A stretch of 64,000 nucleotides of DNA, from assembly GCA_934045075.1 (NCBI GenBank), contig OW203732.1:7465001-7529000 (forward strand). Reading direction: 5' to 3'. The notes beneath the pieces are model-generated. The model did no database searches. It was not told the DNA's origin and was given only the letters and a program-made list of their open reading frames with translations. How positions within the stretch are numbered: position 1 is the first letter of the stretch; every line of letters begins with the position of its first letter. Positions 29,491 through 40,114 of this stretch are shown piece after piece. Made by a program: the position numbers and the translations under genes. The stretch is from Yponomeuta sedellus. Its lineage: Eukaryota; Arthropoda; Insecta; Lepidoptera; Yponomeutidae.

Positions 29491-30429
29491 ATATTCGTCT
29501 TATAAACTTCGAAAAATCATAATCATAATAATTTTATGTGCAACGTGCATCACATTACTAAGAACATAAATGGGACGTATTTATTACATTGTAGTTACTC
29601 CACTGCTGTTTCTATATAGGATTTTCGTGGAGGTTTGCTAACTAGGAAAAGCCAGCCCGCAGTGAACCGTCACGCAAAACTGATCATTGTTCAATGCGAT
29701 GTTTCGAGGTACGGCCGCATGTATTTGCCGCGAAATGTCAAATTCACCAGTAGGTCAGCTGGAGACATAGTGATGGGGTAGTTCTTTTCTTTTCAGACTG
29801 ATTAAGTATCGATATTATTGAGGCATTTATAATCGTTCGTCCAGACTTCCAAAATTACTAGAACCAATTATTGTAAGACTAGGTATCTAGTCTTATCGTC
29901 GACTATTGCCCGCGACTCCATCTGCGTAGACTTCAGCTTGCGTTGCTAAGGAAGCTTTTATTTTAGTAGAAGGATTTTGTCTTAATAAATCAGGCCTAGC
30001 TTCGATCATGTATTTCAAAAAAATTCTAATAAAGATAAAGAAAAATACGAAAGAAAAATGGATCAAAATACAGAGGGTATAACTGATTTCCTCTCAAATA
30101 AAGTACCATTTGCTCCATCTATTTTACAGAGAAGTGTTTCCAGATGCTAAAGTGGGGGAAAAATATTTCAGTGGGCAGTTCCTACTTTGAAAATACCAGT
30201 AATAACGAGTCCCATAAAGGTTGAGGTACCAGTATATTTAAAATCACGATAAAATTTTCATGGTTTAGAATATTCAATTATCACTTTATTCTAATCTTCA
30301 TTTCATATGGACGACGCATAACTCTCCAAAAGAAAGTGTTTCTAAAGAAACAAATCAGGTGATGTGGTTGTGGTACTAAATCATAGTCTTATATGGTATG
30401 TCGGTACTTGCTTATATGTCATATCGGCA

Positions 30430-30595
30430 AGTGCAGCGTTGGACGACAAGATGGAGAGAAGATCTCAGCCTAGTCGAAGGAAGACGCTGGATGTAAGCCG
30501 CTTTCAACTGGTCTTTTTGGAAATCCATGGAGGAGGCCTATGTCCAGCAGTGGATATCTTGTGGCTGAATGATGACGATAATGAAAATATTCTCT
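30430..30595 (+). pseudogene. LINE ORF2 C-terminal fragment
   Basis: One frame reads VQRWTTRWREDL, then GRRWM, a stop, and NWSFWKSMEEAYVQQW. This is the terminal block (RW.DDL...W...A.DR..WRS.EAYVQQW) of a LINE ORF2. Ends with ATGATGACGATAATGA. The 84-codon frame at 30364-30618 is a different reading frame of this. Confidence 0.6.
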
Positions 30596-30599
30596 GTGG

Positions 30600-31820
30600 G
30601 ATTTCAGTCGGATGCTGATTTTATTTTTTAATCTATATATGTTTCGAAAGTTTCATTGAAATTTTTTTTGATAAGCTTACAAAAGTTCTTCCTATTTACT
30701 GTATTTTTAATAAGGAAGTTACTTTATTTACAGGCCCATGATACATTTCAATCCCAGCCATAAACATATTCTTTACTTAATCCTTATAATCCAAGCGTGG
30801 CTACTGATTTCCAATATATCACTGTTACTCAGACAAGTGGCAATTTCTTCAGAAAAATTGTTTTTCGAGTTTATACATGTGTTTATTCTATTTTTATATA
30901 GCTGGGTGAATTATTTTCAGAGAATGAGAAAGTAATTGCTATTGTATTCTTAAAAAGTCAGCACTTCATTCTTTCACCCAACAAAAACTGCTGTTAATTT
31001 ACAGAGTCCTAACAGAGTTACCAATATTTAAAGCCAATTTGTAAATGGTAATGTAAGTGCATTTCGCGTTACATTGGGATTCATATACTAAATAAAATAC
31101 AAAGAAATATCCAAGATCCAGGTACAAATGCGTCCCTGACCGTGGACATGCTCTTCACACAAATTTTAGTTCTTTCCATTACCAGGATTTAAACCCAGAA
31201 GACCTAGCTTTCCGGACAGAGTCACTACCAAGTATGCTTCAGTGGTGTTCTGTCCAACAAATTTAACATATCGTATTAGTATACAGTACAGGGGTCATCA
31301 TCATTATCAAAATAATCAAAATTCTATATCAGTAGAAAGCCAAGTTTGCGTCTTTGTCATATACTGAAGCCACAAATACTGTCAAAAAGACACGTATTTA
31401 ATAAATATTTACATTTCACAGGACAGTAAATTAAAATAGGATTATTTGTTTTAGTAAAATTGTTTTTGTAAATTTAACATGCTCTGTTTTTTGTATCATC
31501 CCAACACGAAGTATACTGTTAATAAATGAATAACCTCTCATCGGATAATTTTATCGATAGATGTTATTTGATACAAGTGTTCCATCCCTAAGGAGTTCAC
31601 CGACGCTGTTGTTTACGTGTACGAGTGTATTCGTACAATTGTTTTTCATAGTGTGCGAACCAATTAAAGGATTAGAACGCTAGTAAATGACTGGACAGAC
31701 GTGTGCGTGAACCTTATATTTACAATATTGTGCATGTAATGAAAACGCACACATATTCAAAAGTGGCGACAGCGGTACCGGACTTATTTCGCGGCTAGGG
31801 CATATCTCCTTCTTTCTATG
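30600..31820. other. Interior of the P-like relic without recognised coding
   Basis: Small AT-rich frames only. Near 31745-31790 the stretch ATTCAAAAGTGGCGACAGCG resembles the LTR/primer-site junction of insect retroelements, but no matching second LTR is present. Confidence 0.35.
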
Positions 31821-32036
31821 ATCTGAGGTTGACGCCATTTTCCAAATAATTTTTCTTTATTAAATTGCTTATTTTTTTCGCAACTGTATTAAAAATAGTC
31901 GATCAGTACACGTGCGGAACCGTCATTGCAACTTGTTCCGACTGTAAACCCTCGCCTTCGGCTGCGCCTCGGCTCGGGTAGACATTTGTTGTAACTCTTT
32001 GCAATGACAGCCTTTCCGCACTTGTAATGAAATATA

Positions 32037-32210
32037 CTATTGCTACATTGCGCCAAAAATCCCACAAGCACCATGCGGATAGTTAATGCACCGCCCTCCC
32101 TCCCACTTTTTCGAGCAGAAGCAAGATACGAACACACCACCACCGACACCAATACTTATGTGAGAAAATACGGCATCCTCAGGCTCACAAGTGCAAGTCA
32201 CTTGCAGTCG
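32037..32210 (-). mobile_element. Repeat E, partial
   Basis: Reverse complement of 20105-20270: ATGCACCGCCCTCCCTCCCA, CACCACCGACACCAATACTT, GGCATCCTCAGGCTCACAAG. Confidence 0.65.
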
Positions 32211-32435
32211 AGAGACAGGCAAAATCTGTATTGTGGACGCCATGCTGGATTGAATTCGAATGAGAAAATAAATGTCTAATGACTCTGTCGAGTTATCTTA
32301 TCTTATTTTCAAGCGACAAATGTCTAAGCCTTCGAATATTTTGCGTCTACGCTTTCAATTCGCATGGGCGAGAATCGGCTCCCTCTGGTCGGACAACGAA
32401 AAATCAAAAGGGTTAATGTTTTTATTCTTCTATAT

Positions 32436-32740
32436 CCTACTAATACTATAAATGTGAAAGTTTGTGGAGATGTTTGGATGTTTGCTAATTAATCACGCAA
32501 CGGCGGCGTTCCGTTACATGAAACTTGGCATCCAGATAGACTGTATTCTACTGAGTTAGTACTGTATACTGAGTTATGGCCTATGATACTTGATATCGCA
32601 GTAATGCGTTTTCATGGGATAATATTTTATTGTCACTATAAACTTTTTTCAAGCCAAGTTTTAGGATATTGACCCATATGAAACTATCCCGGTAGTGCGT
32701 TCCCGGGATATTCACCCCCAACTTTGGATTACATCCCTTT
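32436..32740 (+). mobile_element. Helitron-like 5' fragment
   Basis: TCCTACTAATACTATAAATG followed by GTGAAAGTTTGTGGAGATG and GTTTGGATGTTTG: the usual start of insect Helitrons (A|TCCTACTAATA). No CTAG end paired with it. Confidence 0.55.
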
Positions 32741-32852
32741 AATAAGTTATTAATTACTTATTACATTTTCATTCATCTGTTGTTGTTTGTGTTTTTTTAT
32801 GTCCTTTCAATATGTATATTTTGTTAAGTGTTTATGTATTTATATAATAATA

Positions 32853-33035
32853 CTAGCTGATCCAGCGAACTTCGTACCGCTTAATAGTCGATTCTTTAAA
32901 AAAAATATTTTGTTCCGTAAGAACCATCCTCGTACTTTAAGGAATATTCTAAAAAAAGAATTAGCGAAATCGGTTCAGCTGCTCTCGAGATTTGCGCTTA
33001 CCAACACATTCAGCGATTTATTTTTGTATTATAGA
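32853..33035 (-). mobile_element. Short Helitron H1
   Basis: Plus strand begins A|CTAGCTGATCCAGCGAACTT and ends TTGTATTATAGA|T, i.e. minus-sense A|TC...CTAG|T. Internal GTAAGAACCATCCTCGTAC matches 15530 and 40030 reversed. ORFs here are shadows. Confidence 0.85.
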
Positions 33036-33179
33036 TATTTTTTATTCTGTGTATTATGTGAATTATTTGCATGTATCTGATGATACTTATATGTATACTG
33101 TTGTTTGGGCATGTATTCATTTATACATTTGTAATTATCATCTTGTATGTTGTTACATCTACTTCCTTCTCCAATATGT

Positions 33180-33490
33180 AAGTCCAGTCCATCCAAAGGT
33201 TGGAAGAGATCACTTTTAGTAATAAGGTCTGTAACTCTTAGGTTAAGAAATATCTGTGTAATTTCCATTTCCAGAGCCCCGCAGTGTTACTCGCAGTTCA
33301 TTAGGAGATATTTTTCCGCAGTAAAACGTAGCCAATATGTTAATCCAGGGTGTCAGCTAACTCCATACCAAATTTTATTAAAATCGCTCCAGCCGTGAAG
33401 TAGTAACAAACATACATACTCACAAACATTTGCCTTTATAATTTAATTTTTATGTACAATAAATTGTTCTCTATCTATCTGTCTATCTAC
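33180..33490 (+). mobile_element. LINE 3' tail (T) containing a Helitron-like segment
   Basis: 33200-33265: GGAAGAGATCACTTTTAGTA, CTTAGGTTAAGAAATATCTG. 33255-33445 matches the Helitron segment at 2668-2835 (GGTGTCAGCTAACTCCATA, ACAAACATTTGCCTTTATAA). The T tail then resumes TTTTTATGTACAATAAATTG followed by a CTAT run. Confidence 0.65.
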
Positions 33491-33667
33491 ATTTTCTAAC
33501 TACGGCTTTCATAAGCACTAGGTACACATTACTAGCTTCATTCCGGACTCACTCACTAGCTAGACCAACTGCGGTACTCGTAAGAGTACTAGAAAAGTCA
33601 GAAATCGATAGAAACTTTTTCCATACATTACGGTAACGAATGTCCAACTAAGTTAAAATGCATCGAC

Positions 33668-33960
33668 TGCCTCTTTGGTATAGCCGTTAAGGCGCTTGGG
33701 TACCAAGAAAGAGTTTGTGGATTCGATTCCCGCTTGAGGCCGCCGTAGTCCGGGTATATTTTCATGTTTGTGACGTCCTTGCATGGTTACCATAGAATAG
33801 GGCATCCTAGTTTGGGACCAGGTCGAGTGATTGTGTTTTATGGAAGTAATTAATGGGTCAAGAACGAAGTATCTTGAAGTACTTTCAAAATGTTTTATCG
33901 TCTTTCTCTGATGTTTTCTTTCACAGTTAGTGAGTGGTATGGCAATATACAATAATGAAA
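33668..33960 (+). mobile_element. tRNA-derived SINE related to family C
   Basis: tRNA-like head CTCTTTGGTATAGCCGTTAA with B-box GATTCGATTCCC, then TTTGTGACGTCC and GGGCATCCTAGTTTGGGACC, comparable to GGGTATCCTAGTGTGG of family C. The minus-strand 110-codon frame over it is a shadow. Confidence 0.6.
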
Positions 33961-34430
33961 TAAAAATATATGGGACTTTATTCATCGCTCTAATTCAAAA
34001 TACTGAGGTTTCTATATAAATAGGTACACAATCCAATTGTATCTTATTTTCGGTTTCTGTATAAATTTTCCGGTACACAATAAATAACATTCTTACCTTA
34101 TCTTATCTTACCTAAGTACAATTACAATAGATGCGTGATAAAAAGGATAGAGGCTCAGCATAATCGCTACGTTAGTGTTACAATGTCTGGGTATGATAGC
34201 AGACCTAATTGTCAAATTCGGATATTTTAGTGGCACAAAAAAGGCGTGACTCAAGCAATAGTACTAGCGAGGCGGATTTAGTATGAAACAGATGATTTTT
34301 TTACTGCTAGTTGGTCTCGTAATATTGTTATATTATTGGGGTATTTTTTGGGGAAGAATATTCATACAACCTATACTATACAATACTTGCCCTGGCCCCA
34401 TATAACGATACTTTATAGTACTAGTACATG
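33961..34430. other. No gene recognised
   Basis: Short T-tail-like piece at 34085-34115 (CACAATAAATAACATTCTTA, CTTATCTTACC). Otherwise unassigned. Confidence 0.35.
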
Positions 34431-34434
34431 ACGA

Positions 34435-34640
34435 TAATGGTGATATCAACCCTTGTACTCATGTGTCCCCATGCTAGGGCTCGGGTCTCTATCTGCATAG
34501 CAAGAAGGTTAGGGCATACTCCACCACAGGGGCCAAGTCCGGGTTGGTATATATATATATATATATATACTAGTATCATCATAATCATCATCAACCCATT
34601 ATATCCCCGCCGTGGGGCAAGGGACAATAAAGAATATTCT
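34435..34640 (-). mobile_element. SINE S5 3' fragments with (TA)n and T-tail end
   Basis: CTCATGTGTCCCCATGCTAG, ACTCCACCACAGGGGCCAAG, a (TA)n run at 34547-34570, a second start (ATCATCATCAACCCATTATA, 34580-34615), then ACAATAAAGAATATTCTTAT. Confidence 0.6.
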
Positions 34641-34684
34641 TATCTTACTTCAGTAGGTAACTAAGGTCCTACTTAGATTGTAAA

Positions 34685-35045
34685 CATCGTTTCATCATAA
34701 TCAACCCATTATCCCCCAGCGAGGGGCACGGTTCTCTTCCCTGAGAAAGGTATAGGCCATACTCCACCACGGGTGCCAAGTCCGGATTGGTGGAGATTTG
34801 CAAGACTAGTCTTGCAAATCTTGACAGTATGACCAGCCACTAGTGGCTGGTCTTACTGTCAGAAGTTTTCAAGCCGCCCTAAGGCCTCTCACTTGGTTTA
34901 ACGACTGCCATCTGACGACGGCGGCCATGCCTTGCGAAGCACCGAACCGGTCGGAAAAATGCAACTAGCGTTAGTCATAGACGGTTTACCCATCCATGCA
35001 CTGAACGTTTAAGATCATTCAGGCAGCCGGGGCTACGAGCGATTC
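34685..35045 (-). mobile_element. SINE S5 with internal palindromic insertion
   Basis: AACCCATTATCCCCCAGCGA start, CCAAGTCCGGATTGGTGGAG, then a duplicated inverted stretch at 34796-34860, then GAAGTTTTCAAGCCGCCC and a head ending with CAGCCGGGGCTACGAGCG as in the 23278 variant. Confidence 0.8.
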
Positions 35046-35537
35046 TGTACTAGTATATAATAACCATAAAACAAAACATATATGGAAAAACATCCAGATT
35101 GAGGCCGTAGTGGTATATCAAAGTACAATGGGGGTCTTTAGTGGCCATCAAACCCACTAACTTCTTCAAGACAATGAACCTGGTTACAGCGAGGCTGTTT
35201 TGTTCGTATTTATATGTAGAACAAATTATGTGTGGCTTTAACTGTAAGCAGTTTAAAACAGTCAACAAGTGCTAAACTTTCACGACAAAAGCGTTAGAAC
35301 TAAAACTGCTGTTAACCTAAGCAGCGGTTAGCACTTCGTAGCAATCTTGTTTCATGACAGAAGTATTTGAACATATCGTAGTACGATCAATCAACTTAAA
35401 ATTTATCAGAAACTGATACATCTGTCAACTTTTTTCATTCAATTTTTAACCGTTAATTCGCTAATTCGTTTGTTTTTTCCTTTTTTCCTCTGGTTTGTTT
35501 CTGCCTTTTTTCTTCACAGTAGTAGGTAGTTTTTGTA
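35046..35537. other. No recognised feature
   Basis: No repeat match noted; small frames unsupported. Confidence 0.35.
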
Positions 35538-35900
35538 ATTCCACCCGGCATGGGTGGATTTTTTAGCCTCTAAATAGGTTTTAAAATTGTCCTTAGCACA
35601 GGTTAGTGCATTAAAAAGAATATAATCATTTCGGTACAGCGATATCATTCCGACGTAAAAACGTAACTGCAAAGAAGTTGCTCGGGGCTGCAAGTGATGC
35701 AAATTACTTCAGCCAGATGTCGCTGCCTGTACCTACGTAATACAGATAATATTGTAAAGAGGTTCGAAATTTCACTAGTGCCGGTGAGTCGCCCATTAGC
35801 TCAGTTGGAAAGAGCGCTGGCACGGATAGCCAGAAGTCGCGGATTCGAATTCCGGCATGGGTGGAATTTTTAGCCCCTAAATTGGTTTTTAAAATTGTCC
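35538..35900 (+). mobile_element. Dimeric SINE A with linker
   Basis: Truncated first unit end (CACCCGGCATGGGTGG, TTTTTAGCCTCTAAATAGG, TTAGTGCATTAAAAAG), linker with GGTACAGCGATATCATTCCG, then a full tRNA-like unit (TTAGCTCAGTTGG, GGATTCGAATTCC). Same architecture as 8105-8580. Confidence 0.8.
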
Positions 35901-35903
35901 GTG

Positions 35904-35975
35904 CCTGTTGTTGCTTAACACAAGCGATTGATTCCAATCCCTCGGTTCGACTAGGCCACGAGCACTACAACTGTC
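35904..35975 (-). mobile_element. SINE S5 head fragment fused to SINE A tail
   Basis: GTGCCTGTTGTTGCTTAACA, GCGATTGATTCCAATCCC and CTAGGCCACGAGC match 46505-46560. It directly follows the SINE A tail. Confidence 0.6.
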
Positions 35976-36173
35976 GACTATCGATCGACCACTCGTGACG
36001 ATCCACCGCGGATTGGCAATTTCACGCGCAAAGTTACGTAAATGTCATAAATTTATTTGTTTTAAGATGTTTATATGTATTTGGTGTTTTGTTGATAATA
36101 ATTAGTATTATTTCGATGAATAATGTTTGTTGATATAATTGACATCAATTCAATCAATCAATTTAATCCAATT

Positions 36174-36327
<154 letters not shown>

Positions 36328-36589
36328 GTGCATCTCTATTCATTTCAATATAATTATATTTCGGCACCCATCCAGTGTTAGTTTTATTAAAAATGTTATC
36401 AAAATTGTCTATAAATTGAATAATTATCATTATTATTATTGTGTGTGATTATTATTATTTTGGCGACCGCTGAAAATCAGCGTCATAGTCTGCAACGATC
36501 GTGGCATATGCTGAGCGGCGGCCATTTTGGTGCCATGTCTTATTTATGGTAGTAACTACTCCACGTAGAACCTAAAATATATAAACAGT

Positions 36590-37125
36590 ATTTAGACCTG
36601 AGATTTGAGCACCTTATTGTACGTAGCAAGCGCTGAGGTATGTTAACACTTCAAATACTAGAGTTGCGCATCTGCCTACCATGCGACCTCTCGCCCGGGT
36701 TCGATCCCCGGCTGGGTACGAAATTAAAGCCAGGTCATGGATGTTTACATTATTAAAATATTTTCGGGGCTTAATCGCATAGTAATGTATTGCTATTTCA
36801 CCTCGACGTTTTGACGACGTTACAGTCATCGTGGTCACGAGAAGACTGAGGGCTGGTGCCCGTTCGTAAGGTTTCAGACTTCCCTCAATCAGCCGTCACA
36901 AAAATATTCTAATAATGTGTTCAAGTCGCGAAAGTTGTTGTTTCTGGTACCCACTACACAGGGTATCCTAGTGTGGAACCAGAAGGAATGTATGTGCCAG
37001 TATGTAAATGTTATGTTATGTTTTCCTTTACCGTTAGCGATTACATGCCGGAATTCGAATCTACGACCTCCCGATAGAGAAGCCGACCTACCGCTCCGCT
37101 ACTACCGCTTAACTAGTGTACAAAC
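36590..37125. mobile_element. Composite of SINE C pieces and another tRNA-like head
   Basis: 36660-36720 (+): GCGCATCTGCCTACCATGCG and B-box GGTTCGATCCCC. 36915-37020 (+): TTGTTTCTGGTACCCAC, CAGGGTATCCTAGTGTGG, the family C body. 37030-37115 (-): ACATGCCGGAATTCGAATC and ACCTACCGCTCCGCTACTAC, a reversed D-like head. Confidence 0.55.
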
Positions 37126-37231
37126 CAAGATATGAGAGGTCGAAGTACATTGCGTAGCCGGGTATGGGTCATTCTGTGAGTTAATTGACGTTGCTATATG
37201 CATCGAATTGTTATAGTAAAACATCAATTAT

Positions 37232-37370
37232 AAAACCCTATTTAGAGGCTAAAAATTCCACCCATGCCGGGACTCGAACTCGCGACCTCTGGCTAACCGT
37301 GCCAGCCCTCTCCCAACTGAGCTAAGGGGCGACTACCGGCATCAGTGAAATTTCGAACCTCTTTGCATTA
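37232..37370 (-). mobile_element. SINE A
   Basis: CCTATTTAGAGGCTAAAAAT, CCACCCATGCCGGGACTCG, CATCAGTGAAATTTCGAACC; sense minus. Confidence 0.8.
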
Positions 37371-37844
37371 AAAACAGTATCCTTAACAATTTATTGTGAT
37401 GTAAAATATTTGGTATCATTTGATTTGTGACTCCTATTATGGCCCCAAACTGAGACTTTTTCAACGTTATGATACTAACGTTAAAAAGTGTGTTTAATAA
37501 GGTAAATTCTTAAAAGTCTGTTGTCTCCATATGAGTAATTAAAACTAACATTACGTTGGCCGACACCATCCATAAAACAATTTTGTTCGAGTAACTTTTT
37601 TTTTCGACTTTTATTACTTTTCGCCTTGATATTGTTTGTTAGACTTAAGTGAAGTAATTTTGGGTAAAAACATATTTTTTTTTCAAACTATCACCATAGT
37701 TATGCCTCTAAATCATAGTTAAAATGTCACCTTAAATGCTAAAAACTGTAAACGAAAACAATTTAAAAAATATCTCTCAATAAAAACCACAACGAAAAAA
37801 CAAAACAAGCTGTGTAGGTACAATTAATAAACGCTTAAGTGTAC
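37371..37844. other. No recognised feature
   Basis: Very AT-rich; no frame. Confidence 0.35.
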
Positions 37845-38205
37845 TGCTGAAGCGCTAGTGGCCTAGCGGAACCGAGTGATTAGAATCAATCACTTGGGTT
37901 AAGCAACAACAGGCGCGGTCAGGTATTGGACTATCTCGTGACTACCGCTGGTGGCATTTTTTCCGAGCGCTTCATGGCTTCGCAAGGCACGTTAAGCCAT
38001 TGGTGCCGGCTGTCATGTAATGGCAGTCGTTAAGCCACGTCAAAGGCCTCATGGGCGGCTTGATAAGTTCTGACAGTAAGGCCCGCCACTGTCTTACAAT
38101 CCTCCACCAACCCGGACTTGGCCCCCGTGGTGGAGTTTGGCCTAACATTCCTGCGATACAGGAAGAGACCCGTGCCCCAACATATAAAGGGTTGATATCG
38201 AAGTG
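37845..38205 (+). mobile_element. 5S rRNA-derived SINE (S5), near full length
   Basis: Sense plus. Head GCGCTAGTGGCCTAGCGGA, then TTGGGTTAAGCAACAACAGG, CGCGGTCAGGTATTGGACTA, CGTGACTACCG: the order GTTAAGCAAC...GCGCGGTCAGTACTTGGATGGGTGACCG of 5S rRNA (boxes A, IE, C), with the box C region damaged in this copy. The body has GTGCCGGCTGTCATGTAATG and CCGTGGTGGAGTTTGGCC. Overlapping small minus-strand frame is a shadow. Confidence 0.8.
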
Positions 38206-38540
38206 TACTGCAACGAAAACATTTTGTTAAATGTAAGCAAGAAAGCAGAAAATTAATTAGTTTTAACGCTGCTAACGCTACTGTGTTGAAACTGTAAACA
38301 TTGCAAACACCCAATCACGCTCGTACCCGTCGCATGGAAACTACGAACCGCTTTTCCGTTCCGATATATTAAAATTAATGACAACACACATCCTGTTACG
38401 CCCTTTTAATTTTCCTCGTTGTACGATAACATGACAAAACTGGCTGGCATAGAATTGTTGGGCATAAAATTCTATTCCGTTTAATTACAGCTCAACCCTC
38501 TATTCAGGCTCGCACGGTACGACTTGATAATATGTATGGG
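38206..38540. other. No recognised feature
   Basis: No repeat or frame noted. Confidence 0.35.
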
Positions 38541-38625
38541 AACGGTGATAGCGCAGCGGTAAAATGCCTTGCCTTCAGGAGGTCGAGGGTTCGAATCCCG
38601 GCATGTACCAATGACTTTAGGGCGG
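38541..38625 (+). mobile_element. SINE D head only
   Basis: GGTGATAGCGCAGCGGTAAA and GGTTCGAATCCCGGCATGTA then CCAATGACTTT as at 45285-45365. Confidence 0.65.
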
Positions 38626-38627
38626 TT

Positions 38628-38765
38628 TCTGAATTGGGAATTTCAGAAAGTAAATACTTAAGTAAGTAACGTTCTGTCACGCTCTTTGCTGAGAAACTTG
38701 AAGAGACAGAACTACAGTTAAGTATTTACTTAGTAAAATTCTCAATGAGCGCTTTTCAGAGGGAC
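38628..38765. mobile_element. MITE O, uninterrupted copy
   Basis: GGTTTCTGAATTGGGAATTT at left and TTACTTAGTAAAATTCTCAA at right, inverted, plus subterminal AAGTAAATACTTAA / AAGTATTTACTTAG. Serves as the empty-site reference for 24716-25092. Confidence 0.78.
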
Positions 38766-39340
38766 TTAAAAAATAAAGTTGTACCACTTTTAATCAATAG
38801 ATGGCGCTAGCGGTTGCCCTATCTGAATGAAGGAGGCTACCTGACCAGAAACTGAAGAAACGTTTCTGCATAGCTGATAGTATGCAGCAAGGTATCATTG
38901 GTTACTGGTCTTCTTTCTACTCTATGATTCTGTCACTCCTATATACTCTGTGTCGATAACCTCCGTTCTCAGACAGATTCAGGCACGGCGCCATCTAGTA
39001 GCTTTTGGGGCCATCTAGTAGCTAGTAGCTTTTTTACATATATTTGTAAAGTTTTAGTAGCAACGCTGCTCGTTAATGGCGAAGGAATACATCGTGAGGA
39101 AATACTAGTATCTGAGAATAAAAGTAAAAGCCGAAGCAGGCAACACTGCCGTAATCTGTGATCAGAACTATTACTTTTTAATCTGTGATATTGTCTATGT
39201 CTGTGGCCTATTCTAGTAGCTTTGTGTTCCCAGTTGGGTCCAATCACCCCAATAGGCCCCGACAGAAGAACCTTGGACTCCATCTGGCCAGCAAGTATTT
39301 ATCTATTTCTTTCTTCATTCGTTTTTTGCTTCTTTAATAT
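38766..39340. other. No gene recognised
   Basis: A short local duplication CATCTAGTAGCT at about 38990-39025. The 104-codon minus frame has no family features. Confidence 0.4.
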
Positions 39341-39344
39341 TTGA

Positions 39345-39425
39345 CAACCGCAGCTGAAGACGGGCGCTATGGCGCTCATTGGGCTATGTCCAGATTGTCG
39401 AGCAGTGAAATAATATAGCCTGATG
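39345..39425 (+). mobile_element. LINE ORF2 end / tail fragment
   Basis: CAGCTGAAGACGGGCGCTAT, GGCTATGTCCAG, TATAGCCTGATGATGATGA: the LINE end seen at 60738-60893 with an ATG-repeat tail. Confidence 0.55.
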
Positions 39426-39525
39426 ATGATGAATATTTGACAAAACATTTTCCAAGTTATAGAGTGTATATTGTTTATTAGAGTGTGAAATAAATGGTAT
39501 TTTCACGCTGATTCCAAGTTACTAA

Positions 39526-39566
39526 TCTACATTAATCTGTCATGATAAATGACAGATTAATGTAGA
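39526..39566. repeat. Perfect 17-bp hairpin
   Basis: TCTACATTAATCTGTCA pairs with TGACAGATTAATGTAGA around TGATAAA. Confidence 0.8.
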
Positions 39567-39594
39567 CATGCATCAGCTCTTGATATCGCCAAGG

Positions 39595-39860
39595 GTAAGA
39601 TAAGATAAGAAATTCTTTATTGTACACACCAGAAAATAATTACAGAGATAACAGTAACAAAAGAAGAGGTACAATTACAGAGGTGGGCAGACGTGCAGCC
39701 CTTATAGTTTTTGATGTAGCCCATAAACGTCCTATGGACGTATGGACTTAATTACCACTTGCCCATCGCAGATTAGCAATTTCAAGCGCTGAGGTATTAC
39801 AAACACTCTGGTTTCCTCACCATGTTTTCCTTTACTTTATATTACACGGACCACATCTTG
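39595..39860 (-). mobile_element. LINE tail (T) followed by SINE D
   Basis: 39598-39680: TAAGATAAGAAATTCTTTATTG, CAGAAAATAATTACAGAG. 39705-39860: GATGTAGCCCATAAACGTCC, GCCCATCGCAGATTAGCAAT, TTTCAAGCGCTGAGG, CTCACCATGTTTTCCTTTAC. Confidence 0.65.
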
Positions 39861-39921
39861 AGCGATTCCAATCGTCTAACTGAAAAATTATTGTGTTGAA
39901 TAGTTCAGGATTTGGTGTGCA

Positions 39922-40113
39922 TCTTCTATAATATAAAAATGAATCGCTGAATGTGTTTCTAAGCGCAAATCTCGAGAGCAGCTGAACCGATTTCGTTAAT
40001 TATTTTTTAAGAATATTCCTTGAAGTACGAGGATGGTTCTTACGGAGAGAAAAATAATAAAAGAAATTAAAGAATCGACTGTTAGGCGGTACGAAGTTCG
40101 CTAGGACAGCTAG
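39922..40113 (+). mobile_element. Short Helitron H1
   Basis: A|TCTTCTATAATATAAAAATG ... GGACAGCTAG|T, with CTCGAGAGCAGCTGAACCG and ACGAAGTTCGC inside. Confidence 0.85.
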
Positions 40114-40114
40114 T

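Larger units (their letters stand above)
29250..31826 (+). mobile_element. P-like DNA transposon relic, 2.58 kb
   Basis: Ends TCAGAACACAAAAATAAGGA and (right end, reverse complement) TCAGATCATAGAAAGAAGGA match at 22 of 28 positions. GGTTGACGCC flanks both sides (29240-29249, 31827-31836), and the empty site is seen in the X copy near 16648. Because the end is palindromic with the flank, the duplication can be read as 10 bp, or 8 bp (GTTGACGC) with ends CTCAGA. 8 bp is the P and hAT size. THAP-like coding remains at 29392 favour P. Also holds a LINE fragment at 30430-30590. Confidence 0.7.
28843..32036 (-). mobile_element. Composite repeat X-F, second copy, split by a P-like transposon
   Basis: Begins TTTTTAATACAGTTGCTC, continues as the reverse complement of 16600-17054 to 29249, then resumes at 31827 through the other X end (GCAACTGTATTAAAAA, 31881-31896) and hairpin F (31897-32036). 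The intervening 29250-31826 is foreign. Confidence 0.8.

Noticed and set aside
33653..33985. 110-codon minus-strand frame
   Set aside because: Antisense to a tRNA-derived SINE; no domain.
38969..39283. 104-codon minus-strand frame
   Set aside because: No family features; not supported by repeats or conservation visible here.
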